The notes beneath the pieces are model-generated. The model was not told the origin of the DNA. It worked only from the letters and a program-made list of their open reading frames with translations, and ran no database searches. The position numbers and the translations under genes are program-made. Positions 58,080 through 64,000 of a DNA stretch of 64,000 bases are shown piece by piece (the stretch's first letter is position 1; each line of letters starts with the position of its first letter). Origin of the DNA: Streptomyces sp. NRRL F-2664 (GTDB lineage Bacteria; Actinomycetota; Actinomycetes; Streptomycetales; Streptomycetaceae); contig NZ_JOFX01000039.1 in NCBI RefSeq assembly GCF_000719345.1, positions 114,480 to 178,479 of the forward strand, written 5' to 3'.

Positions 58080-58585
58080 CCACGGCCGAGACGGTTCTGC
58101 GCGAGATGCGCTGGTGGGACATCCCACCGGTGCTGGAACTCGAGCACGACCTGTTCCCCGAGGACGCCTGGTCCGCCGGGATGTTCTGGTCCGAACTGGC
58201 CCACGCGCGCGGACCGCGGGCCACCCGCCGCTACGTCGTCGCCGAGACGGCCGACGGCCGCCTCGTCGGCTACGCCGGGCTGGCCGCCGCCGGCGACCTG
58301 GCCGACGTGCAGACCATCGCGGCCGCCCGCGACCAGTGGGGGACCGGGCTCGGCGCCCGGCTCCTGACCGACCTCCTGCGCGCCGCCACCGCGTTCGAAT
58401 GCGCCGAGGTGCTGCTGGAGGTGCGCGTGGACAACACCCGCGCCCAGAAGCTCTACGAGCGCTTCGGTTTCGAGCCCATCGGCTTCCGGCGGGGCTACTA
58501 CCAGCCGGGCAACGTCGACGCGCTCGTCATGCGACTGACCGACCCCGCACAAGCACGAACTGAGAGCAGTGAGAGCAATGGCTGA
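58076..58585 (+). CDS. rimI: Ribosomal protein S18-alanine N-acetyltransferase
   Basis: 169-residue GNAT enzyme. [40 protein letters not shown] (acetyl-CoA loop) and [23 protein letters not shown] 58076 overlaps the tsaB stop (GTGA); the tsaB-rimI-tsaD order is conserved in many bacteria. Overlaps tsaD start region. Confidence 0.92.
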   Translation: MTTAETVLREMRWWDIPPVLELEHDLFPEDAWSAGMFWSELAHARGPRATRRYVVAETADGRLVGYAGLAAAGDLADVQTIAAARDQWGTGLGARLLTDLLRAATAFECAEVLLEVRVDNTRAQKLYERFGFEPIGFRRGYYQPGNVDALVMRLTDPAQARTESSESNG

Positions 58586-59738
58586 CGAACCGCTCGTCCT
58601 CGGCATCGAGACGTCCTGCGACGAGACCGGCGTCGGCGTCGTCCGCGGAACCACCCTGCTCGCCGACGCGATCGCGTCGAGCGTCGACGAACACGCCCGC
58701 TTCGGCGGCGTGGTGCCCGAGGTGGCCTCGCGGGCGCACCTGGAGGCGATGGTCCCCACCATCGAGCGCGCCCTGAAGGAGGCCGGCGTCAGCGCCCGGG
58801 ACCTCGACGGCATCGCGGTCACGGCCGGTCCCGGTCTCGCCGGCGCGCTCCTCGTGGGCACCTCGGCCGCCAAGGCCTACGCCTACGCCCTCGGCAAGCC
58901 GCTGTACGGCGTCAACCACCTGGCCTCGCACATCTGCGTGGACCAGCTGGAGCACGGCCCGCTGCCGGAGCCGACCATGGCGCTGCTGGTGTCCGGCGGG
59001 CACTCCTCGCTGCTGCTGGCCCCCGACATCACCTCCGACGTACGGCCGCTGGGCGCGACCATCGACGACGCCGCGGGCGAGGCCTTCGACAAGATCGCGC
59101 GCGTGCTCCAGCTCGGCTTCCCCGGCGGTCCGGTCATCGACCGGCTCGCGAAGGAGGGCGACCCGAAGGCGATCAACTTCCCGCGCGGCCTGACGGGCTC
59201 GCGCGACCCCGCCTACGACTTCTCCTTCTCCGGTCTGAAGACGGCCGTCGCCCGCTGGATCGAGGCGAAGCGGAACGCGGGCGAGGAGGTGCCGGTGCGC
59301 GACGTGGCCGCGTCCTTCCAGGAGGCCGTCGTGGACGTGCTGACGCGCAAGGCGATCCGGGCGTGCAAGGACGAGGGCGTCGACCACCTGATGATCGGCG
59401 GCGGTGTCGCCGCGAACTCCCGGCTCCGTTCGCTCGCGCAGGAGCGCTGCGACGCCGCCGGGATCATCCTGCGCGTGCCGCGGCCGAAGCTGTGCACGGA
59501 CAACGGCGCGATGGTGGCCGCGCTGGGCGCGGAGATGGTCAGGCGGAACCGGCCCGCCTCGGACTGGGACCTGTCGGCGGACTCCTCGCTGCCCGTCACG
59601 GACCCGCACGTGCCGGGGACGTCGCACGCCCACGACCAGGGCCACGACCCGGGCCACGACCACGGCGGCCATGGGCACGGTCATGGTCACGACCACGACC
59701 ACGTGCACGAGCTGAGCAAGGACAACCTCTACTCGTGA
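58578..59738 (+). CDS. tsaD: tRNA t6A synthase catalytic subunit TsaD with His-rich C-terminal tail
   Basis: 386 residues. [14 protein letters not shown] at the N-terminus, metal-binding [11 protein letters not shown] (HxxxH), [26 protein letters not shown] and VAANSRLR. After the core, residues 350-377 contain 12 His in 28 ([11 protein letters not shown] type), then ELSKDNLYS. Such a tail is not part of the TsaD catalytic core. ATG 58578 preferred over GTG 58569. Confidence 0.95.
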   Translation: MADEPLVLGIETSCDETGVGVVRGTTLLADAIASSVDEHARFGGVVPEVASRAHLEAMVPTIERALKEAGVSARDLDGIAVTAGPGLAGALLVGTSAAKAYAYALGKPLYGVNHLASHICVDQLEHGPLPEPTMALLVSGGHSSLLLAPDITSDVRPLGATIDDAAGEAFDKIARVLQLGFPGGPVIDRLAKEGDPKAINFPRGLTGSRDPAYDFSFSGLKTAVARWIEAKRNAGEEVPVRDVAASFQEAVVDVLTRKAIRACKDEGVDHLMIGGGVAANSRLRSLAQERCDAAGIILRVPRPKLCTDNGAMVAALGAEMVRRNRPASDWDLSADSSLPVTDPHVPGTSHAHDQGHDPGHDHGGHGHGHGHDHDHVHELSKDNLYS

Positions 59739-60007
59739 GCACCGTCGCGCTGATGTGGGAGGCCCGGGCCGCCGACGGCCGGGGCAACGAACTGCTGGAG
59801 TGGGCCCGCGCCCAGATCCTGGCCCGGGAACCGGTGCGGCGGGAGGTGTTCCGGGCTGCGCAGGACCGGGTCCTCGTCATCACCTGGTGGGAAACCGCCG
59901 AGGGCCTCGCGGCGGACCTGCCGGAACTGCCCGAGCCCGCCCCCGACCTGATCACGCGTGCGGTGCACCGCTGGCGCTTCGAATCGGTGGACGTCGACGG
60001 GGGCTGA
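59735..60007 (+). CDS. Small protein of unknown function, coupled to tsaD
   Basis: 90 residues, GTG 59735 overlapping the tsaD stop (GTGA). [20 protein letters not shown], Trp-rich [10 protein letters not shown], ends [14 protein letters not shown]. Size and beta-alpha-beta look recall dimeric alpha/beta-barrel (ABM-like) proteins, but no family motif is clear. The frame continues upstream inside tsaD and is ignored there. Confidence 0.7.
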   Translation: MSTVALMWEARAADGRGNELLEWARAQILAREPVRREVFRAAQDRVLVITWWETAEGLAADLPELPEPAPDLITRAVHRWRFESVDVDGG

Positions 60008-60025
60008 GCGCCCGGCCGGGGGGCG

Positions 60026-61216
60026 CTACGCGCCCGGCCGGGTGGCCGGCGCCGGAGCCCCGATCAGCATCGAGGGGGCGCCGGCCACCCGGGTCAGGAA
60101 GACCGTCGCCGCGTTCGGGCCCTGCGGCTTGACCTTCTTGCGCAGCTCCTCCGGCTCGATGGCCGACCCCCGCTTCTTGACCGTCAGGATGCCGACCTCG
60201 CGCTCGCGCAGCAGCGCCTTCAGCTTCTTCAGGCCGAAGGGCAGCACGTCGGTGATCTCGTACGCGGTCGCGTACGGCGTCGCGCGCAGCTCGTCCGCGG
60301 TGATGTAGGCGATGGTCGGGTCGATGAGCCGGCCGTCCAGCTGCTCGGCGACCTCCGCGACCAGATGGGCGCGGATCACCGCGCCGTCGGGCTCGTAGAG
60401 CCAGCGGCCCACCGGCCCGGCCTCCGGGTCGGGCAGCGGATCGGCGGTGTGCAGCGTGCGCGGCCCCGGGAGCAGCGTGGCGCGCACGGTGCCGGGGGCG
60501 GTGCCGAACCAGAGCACGGCCTCCTTGACGTCACCCTGGTCGGAGATCCACTCCGCCTCGGCCTGCGCCGGCACCGCCTCGTGCGGGATCCCCGGAGCGA
60601 TCTTGATGGCGGCGTACCGCGCCGCACGGGCCGTCTCCACGGCCCACGACAGCGGTGGCGAGTAGGACTCCGGGTCGAAGATCCGGCCGCGGCCCCCGCG
60701 CCGGGCCGGGTCGATGAAGACCGCGTCGTGGCCGGAGGTGTCCACCTCCGTCACGTCGGCCTCCCGGACCTCGATCAGGTCCGCCAGTCCCAGCGCCTCG
60801 GCGTTCGCGCGCGCGACGGCGGCGGTCAGCGGGTCGCGGTCCACCGCGAGCACCCGGATGCCCACCCTGGCCAGGGCGAGGGCGTCGCCGCCGATGCCGC
60901 AGCACAGGTCGGCGAGGCTGCGCACGCCGAGGGCCGCGAGGCGCTCCGCCCGGTACGCGGCCACGCACGCGCGCGTGGCCATCTCACCGCCGCCCGGGGT
61001 GAAGTACATCCGGAAGGCGTCCTCGGCCCCGAACTTCGCCACCGCGCGCTGCCGCAGCCGGGCCTGCCCGAGAGCCGCCGAGACCAGCCCGGCCGGGTGC
61101 TCGCGGCGCAGCCGGGTGGCCACGGCCAGCTCCTGCGCGGGGTCGTAGGCGCGGAGCGAGTCCAGGAGGGCGCGGCCCTCGGGGGTGAGGAGGGCGGCGA
61201 AGTCTTCGGGGGTCAC
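60026..61216 (-). CDS. Class I SAM-dependent methyltransferase with THUMP-like C-terminal domain
   Basis: 396 residues. ADLCCGIGGDALALARVG (motif I), VDRDPLTAAVARANAEALG, VFIDPARRGGRGRIFDPESY (catalytic DPxR-type motif), then a C-terminal THUMP-like region with EPDGAVIRAHLV, ITDVLPFGLKKLKALLRE and KKRGSAIEPEELRKKV. Substrate probably RNA, unknown. GTG 61216 is chosen because GACAAT (minus strand 61228-61223) lies 6 nt upstream, a leaderless start; an ATG at 61288 is in frame. Convergent with the tsaD unit, divergent from the deacetylase pair. Confidence 0.85.
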   Translation of the reverse strand: MTPEDFAALLTPEGRALLDSLRAYDPAQELAVATRLRREHPAGLVSAALGQARLRQRAVAKFGAEDAFRMYFTPGGGEMATRACVAAYRAERLAALGVRSLADLCCGIGGDALALARVGIRVLAVDRDPLTAAVARANAEALGLADLIEVREADVTEVDTSGHDAVFIDPARRGGRGRIFDPESYSPPLSWAVETARAARYAAIKIAPGIPHEAVPAQAEAEWISDQGDVKEAVLWFGTAPGTVRATLLPGPRTLHTADPLPDPEAGPVGRWLYEPDGAVIRAHLVAEVAEQLDGRLIDPTIAYITADELRATPYATAYEITDVLPFGLKKLKALLREREVGILTVKKRGSAIEPEELRKKVKPQGPNAATVFLTRVAGAPSMLIGAPAPATRPGA

Positions 61217-61228
61217 GGGTCCATTGTC
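61217..61228 (-). promoter_or_regulatory. Leaderless -10 of the methyltransferase gene
   Basis: Minus strand GACAAT (61228-61223), 6 nt, GTG (61216); same hexamer and spacing as coaA. Confidence 0.55.
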
Positions 61229-61323
61229 GGCGACGGGGTGTGTGGGCCGGTCGGAGGAACGTCGCACCCCGGTACGCGGTGTCGTCACGGCAGCCCGCGT
61301 GTCGGCTGCCAGGATGCGCAGCT

Positions 61324-62280
61324 ATGCAGCTAGTCGGACAAAGGGAAGATAAGACGCAACTGGGTCACCGGTACGCGGCGGGTCCGCGCGGCCGGTTCGG
61401 GGTGGCCTTGGCTGCCCTGCTGGTAGCCGCCCTCGGCACGGCCTGCGGCTCCGGGGAGTCCGGCGCGCCGGACAAGGCCGAGAAGACGAAGGCCGCCAAG
61501 GGCTCCGAGGCGGGCGCCGGCGGCGCGCTCAGCGCCGCCGAGAAGGCCAAGGCGCTGCAGCAGGCGCGCATCGCCGCGGCGAAGAAGTGGGGGCTGCGCA
61601 AGGTGCCGCTCGCCGCCCCGCCGGCTCCCAAGGAGAAGCCCGAGATCGCCACGCGCGACGGCTTCGAGGTGTGGAACCACGAGGAGGACGAACTCCCGCC
61701 GGTCTTCACGACCGTTCCGACCGAGGACAAGGTCGTCTTCCTGACCATCGACGACGGCTCGGAGAAGGACCCCGAGTTCCTGAAGATGATGCAGGAGCTG
61801 AAGATCCCGTACACGGCCTTCCTCAGCGACTACCTGGTGAAGGACAACTACGCCTACTTCAAGCAGATGCAGGCCGCGGGCGTCACCCTGAACAACCACA
61901 CCCTCAACCACCGCTACATGCCCGGGCTGTCGTACGAGCAGCAGCGCGAGGAGATCTGCGGCCAGCAGAACACCATGCAGAAGAAGTTCGGCAAGCGCCC
62001 GACCCTCTTCCGGCCGCCGTACGGCAACTACAACGACGACACCCTGAAAGCGGCGAAGTCCTGCGGCATCAAGGCCGTCCCGCTGTGGAACGCCGAGGCG
62101 TTCACCAACCGCATGGACTACCGCGAGTGGGACCGAGACCTGCACCCCGGTGACATCATCCTCACGCACTTCCGGGGCAAGGAGGACTGGAAGGGCACCA
62201 TGCCTGACATGATCCGTCATGTCATGAAGACCGTCACGGACAAGGGATACGCCGTGGCCCGCCTGGAGGACTACTTGTGA
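61324..62280 (+). CDS. Polysaccharide deacetylase lipoprotein (NodB domain)
   Basis: 318 residues: basic N-terminus, signal helix and lipobox LGTACGS, Lys/Ala-rich linker, then a NodB deacetylase domain. VVFLTIDDGSEKDPEF (catalytic Asp-Asp), LNNHTLNHRYM (zinc His pair), FRPPYGNYNDDT, and a C-terminal LHPGDIILTHF. Acts outside the membrane, probably on peptidoglycan or surface polysaccharide. ATG 61324 without a clear SD (CAGGAT 8 nt before). Overlaps the next gene by GTGA. Confidence 0.9.
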   Translation: MQLVGQREDKTQLGHRYAAGPRGRFGVALAALLVAALGTACGSGESGAPDKAEKTKAAKGSEAGAGGALSAAEKAKALQQARIAAAKKWGLRKVPLAAPPAPKEKPEIATRDGFEVWNHEEDELPPVFTTVPTEDKVVFLTIDDGSEKDPEFLKMMQELKIPYTAFLSDYLVKDNYAYFKQMQAAGVTLNNHTLNHRYMPGLSYEQQREEICGQQNTMQKKFGKRPTLFRPPYGNYNDDTLKAAKSCGIKAVPLWNAEAFTNRMDYREWDRDLHPGDIILTHFRGKEDWKGTMPDMIRHVMKTVTDKGYAVARLEDYL

Positions 62281-63158
62281 GGTACACGCGCCGGTTGGTA
62301 GCCGGAACGCTGGCGGCCGGCGCGCTCGCGCTCTCCCTGACGGGGTGCGGGAAGAGCGCGGACCCCACCGAACGACTGGGCCGCAGGCCGACGCAGGATC
62401 CGTCGCAGACACCGTCGGCGTCGGCTCCTGCGTCGCCGCCCGCGCCCGCACCGGGCGGCGCATCCGGCGAGGCGTACAGGAAGTGGGGCCTGACGGCCCC
62501 CCTCCAGTACGCGCCGAAGCCCGCCCAGAAGCCGCAGATCCCGAAGGCGGCCCCGGGCAAAGTCCCGGTGATAGACCGAATACCCCTGCCGGCCGGGGAG
62601 AAAGTGGTCTTCCTGACCTTCGACGACGGTGCCGAGAAGGATCCCGAGTTCCTGAAGATGGCAGCCGACCTCAAGCTGCCGATCAGCATGTTCCTCACGG
62701 ACAGTGTGGCCTCGTCGGACTACGGGCACTTCGAGAAGCTCCGGGACAACGGCTCCGCGAGCACCGTGAACAACCACACGCTGACCCACCCGAACCTGCG
62801 GACGCTCTCCTTCGAGGCGCAGAAGAAGGAGATATGCGGCCAGCAGGACCGGCTGCAACAGCGCTTCGGCCAGCGGCCGCCGCTCTTCCGCCCGCCCTTC
62901 GGCAACTACAACGACGACACCCTCCGGGCGGCCTCGGAGTGCGGTGTCTCGTCGATCGTCCTGTGGCGGGTGTCGATGCAGATCAACAACTTCCAGTACG
63001 CCCAGGGCTCCGCCCTCCAGCCCGGCGACATCATCCTGGCCCACTTCCGCGGCCCGTCCGAACTCAAGGGCGCGACGGAGGTCCAGATGACGACCCGCAT
63101 GCTCCAACGCATCCAGGAACAGGGCTACCGCATAGGGCGCCTGGAGGACTACTTGTAG
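62277..63158 (+). CDS. Polysaccharide deacetylase lipoprotein, tandem paralogue
   Basis: 293 residues; lipobox LSLTGCG, Pro/Ser linker, NodB domain VVFLTFDDGAEKDPEF, VNNHTLTHP, FRPPFGNYNDDTLRAA, LQPGDIILAHF, ends LEDYL like its neighbour. Clear duplication of the preceding gene. GTG 62277 overlaps the previous stop (GTGA). Confidence 0.92.
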   Translation: MRYTRRLVAGTLAAGALALSLTGCGKSADPTERLGRRPTQDPSQTPSASAPASPPAPAPGGASGEAYRKWGLTAPLQYAPKPAQKPQIPKAAPGKVPVIDRIPLPAGEKVVFLTFDDGAEKDPEFLKMAADLKLPISMFLTDSVASSDYGHFEKLRDNGSASTVNNHTLTHPNLRTLSFEAQKKEICGQQDRLQQRFGQRPPLFRPPFGNYNDDTLRAASECGVSSIVLWRVSMQINNFQYAQGSALQPGDIILAHFRGPSELKGATEVQMTTRMLQRIQEQGYRIGRLEDYL

Positions 63159-63380
63159 GGGCGGGGGGAGGCGGGGTTTCGGGGTCGGGGGGAGACGGCG
63201 CGAGCGGTCGAAGGGTCGGCGGGGGTTTCGGTGGCGGGCTTCGATGAAGCGGTGTGGGGGAGGGTCTGGGGGGTTCCCGTCAGTCCCATCGTCCTTCCGT
63301 GCCGGGCCGGTCCGTCAAGGGCGCTCCCTTCGGTCGCGTCGCTTCGCGATGGAGCTTCGCTCCACCCTTGACCGTGGGCT

Positions 63381-63523
63381 GGGCATAGGCCGCCGTCGAT
63401 CGCTACGCGCTCCTGTCGGACGGCGTCCGCGAGTCTCTTGGGTTGGGCATAGGCCGCCGTCGATCGCCACGCGCTCCTGTCGGACGGCGGCCGCGAGTCT
63501 CCTGGGTTGGGCATAGGCCGCCC
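63381..63523. repeat. 64-bp tandem repeat
   Basis: Units begin GGGCATAGGCCGCC at 63381, 63445 and 63509 (period 64). Units 1 and 2 differ at only a few positions; the third is truncated after about 15 bases. Later tandem sequences include CGATCG and CGCGCTCCTGTCGGACGGC. Confidence 0.85.
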
Positions 63524-63595
63524 ACGGGGCTGGATGCTCCTCGATCACGCGGCCGCAGTCCGTCCGGGCTGGAGCTGGGGGCGCAGAAACCTTCC
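63509..63595. repeat. Inverted repeat, left arm (87 nt)
   Basis: Pairs imperfectly with 63875-63961: both arms begin GGGCATAGGCCGCCC (on opposite strands), share CAGTCCGTCCG, and end GGCGCAGAAACCTTCC. Left arm overlaps the third tandem unit. Confidence 0.75.
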
Positions 63596-63874
63596 GCCGA
63601 CACTGCTGGACCAGCGCCTGACCCTTGGGAGGGGCGCGGGAGCCTCTGATGACGGCCGGAGCGATGCCAACCCAGGTCTGGGCGAAGGAGCGCTTCAAAG
63701 CGCCGTCAAGATGCCCGAATTGCTTCTGTTTGTGCCGTCGGATGGAGTGGTGCGGTGAACTTCTTACGGGCTGACATCGGCTGGGCCGATGGACCGCCTC
63801 CCCCTTCCCCGTTTCACCCCTCCCGGCCGCGAACAAGGCCGGGACGCCAAGGAGGTCCAAGGAGGAGGAGGGAA

Positions 63875-63961
63875 GGAAGGTTTCTGCGCCCCTTGCCCAG
63901 TCTCGGACGGACTGCTGCCGCGTGAGAGAGGAGCGCCCAACACACTGGGCGGCCTATGCCC
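63875..63961. repeat. Inverted repeat, right arm (87 nt)
   Basis: Reverse-complement copy of the left arm; 279 bases separate the arms. A further short inverted match (CTCGATCACGCG at about 63539 with CGCGTGATCGAG at 63982-63993) extends toward the window end. Confidence 0.75.
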
Positions 63962-64000
63962 CGCCCCGAACAACTTGTGGACGCGTGATCGAGGAGCGCT

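Larger units (their letters stand above)
63159..64000. other. 842-base segment without a convincing gene
   Basis: The segment is not protein-like in any frame: several short open frames cross it on both strands but are interrupted by or built from the repeats. It contains the 64-bp tandem repeat (63381-63523) and the 87-nt inverted repeat (63509-63595 and 63875-63961). The 279 bases between the inverted arms show no family similarity that can be recognised. Confidence 0.6.

Noticed and set aside
63381..63523. CRISPR array
   Set aside because: The 64-bp tandem repeats abut directly with no variable spacers and there are no cas genes.
63315..63860. Reverse and forward open frames in the repeat region
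   Set aside because: Made partly of the tandem-repeat sequence; no SD-supported start, no recognisable domain. Treated as non-coding.
63509..63961. Insertion sequence bounded by the 87-nt inverted repeat
   Set aside because: No transposase reading frame and no target-site duplication could be identified; reported only as repeats.

Overview
The window is high-GC, densely coding DNA with strong third-position G+C bias, many GTG starts and 4-base ATGA/GTGA gene overlaps. The gene order, the actinobacterial forms of several proteins (C-terminally extended S3 and L17, N-terminally extended S9) and the rpsL-rpsG-fusA-tuf and S10-spc-alpha order all point to a Streptomyces or close relative. The species cannot be named from this sequence alone. 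No tRNA, rRNA, CRISPR array, phage gene or transposase gene was found.

Layout. 1-2.1 kb: 3' part of rpoC. 2.2-4.7 kb: a reverse-strand YfhO-type membrane protein. 5.0-9.4 kb: str operon (rpsL, rpsG, fusA, tuf). 9.6-20.8 kb: a cell-surface polysaccharide locus, with dTDP-rhamnose genes (rmlC-rmlA divergent from rmlB-rmlD), a flippase-like protein, two GT2 glycosyltransferases, a DUF2304 protein, a GT-C-like membrane glycosyltransferase and a secreted PGRP/amidase. 20.9-22.0 kb: an unknown membrane-anchored protein. 22.1-38.7 kb: S10, spc and alpha operons through secY, adk, map, infA, rpoA and rplQ. 38.8-42.6 kb: truA, an ABC-F ATPase and a GT87-like protein. 42.8-43.8 kb: rplM-rpsI. 44.0-51.2 kb: glmM, DUF389, coaA, two paralogous lipoproteins and glmS. 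51.2-58 kb: acpS, nnr, alr, an alpha/beta hydrolase, tsaE, a small unknown gene under a metal-box-like palindrome, and a YkuD-like protein without its catalytic motif. 57.4-63.2 kb: tsaB-rimI-tsaD and a small partner, a methyltransferase, and two tandem NodB-type deacetylase lipoproteins. 63.2-64.0 kb: no convincing gene, but a 64-bp tandem repeat and an 87-nt inverted repeat.

Functionally this is the translation and transcription core (r-proteins, EF-G, EF-Tu, IF1, RNAP alpha and beta', SecY, Map) combined with envelope precursor supply (GlmM, GlmS, Alr, rhamnose, deacetylases) and tRNA t6A modification (TsaB/D/E).

The most unusual signals are non-coding. (i) The three r-protein operon promoters with an exact TTGACC -35 box (rpsL, rpsJ, rplM) each carry an inverted repeat that starts inside the -35 hexamer and runs into the spacer, with a different sequence each time. 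(ii) The rpsL and rpsJ leaders share a 24/27-identical hairpin element. (iii) About ten genes have a -10 hexamer 6-9 nt before the start codon, mostly without a Shine-Dalgarno, which is the signature of leaderless mRNAs. (iv) A 16-bp perfect TTAGG...CCTAA palindrome sits on the putative -10 of an unknown 68-aa gene.
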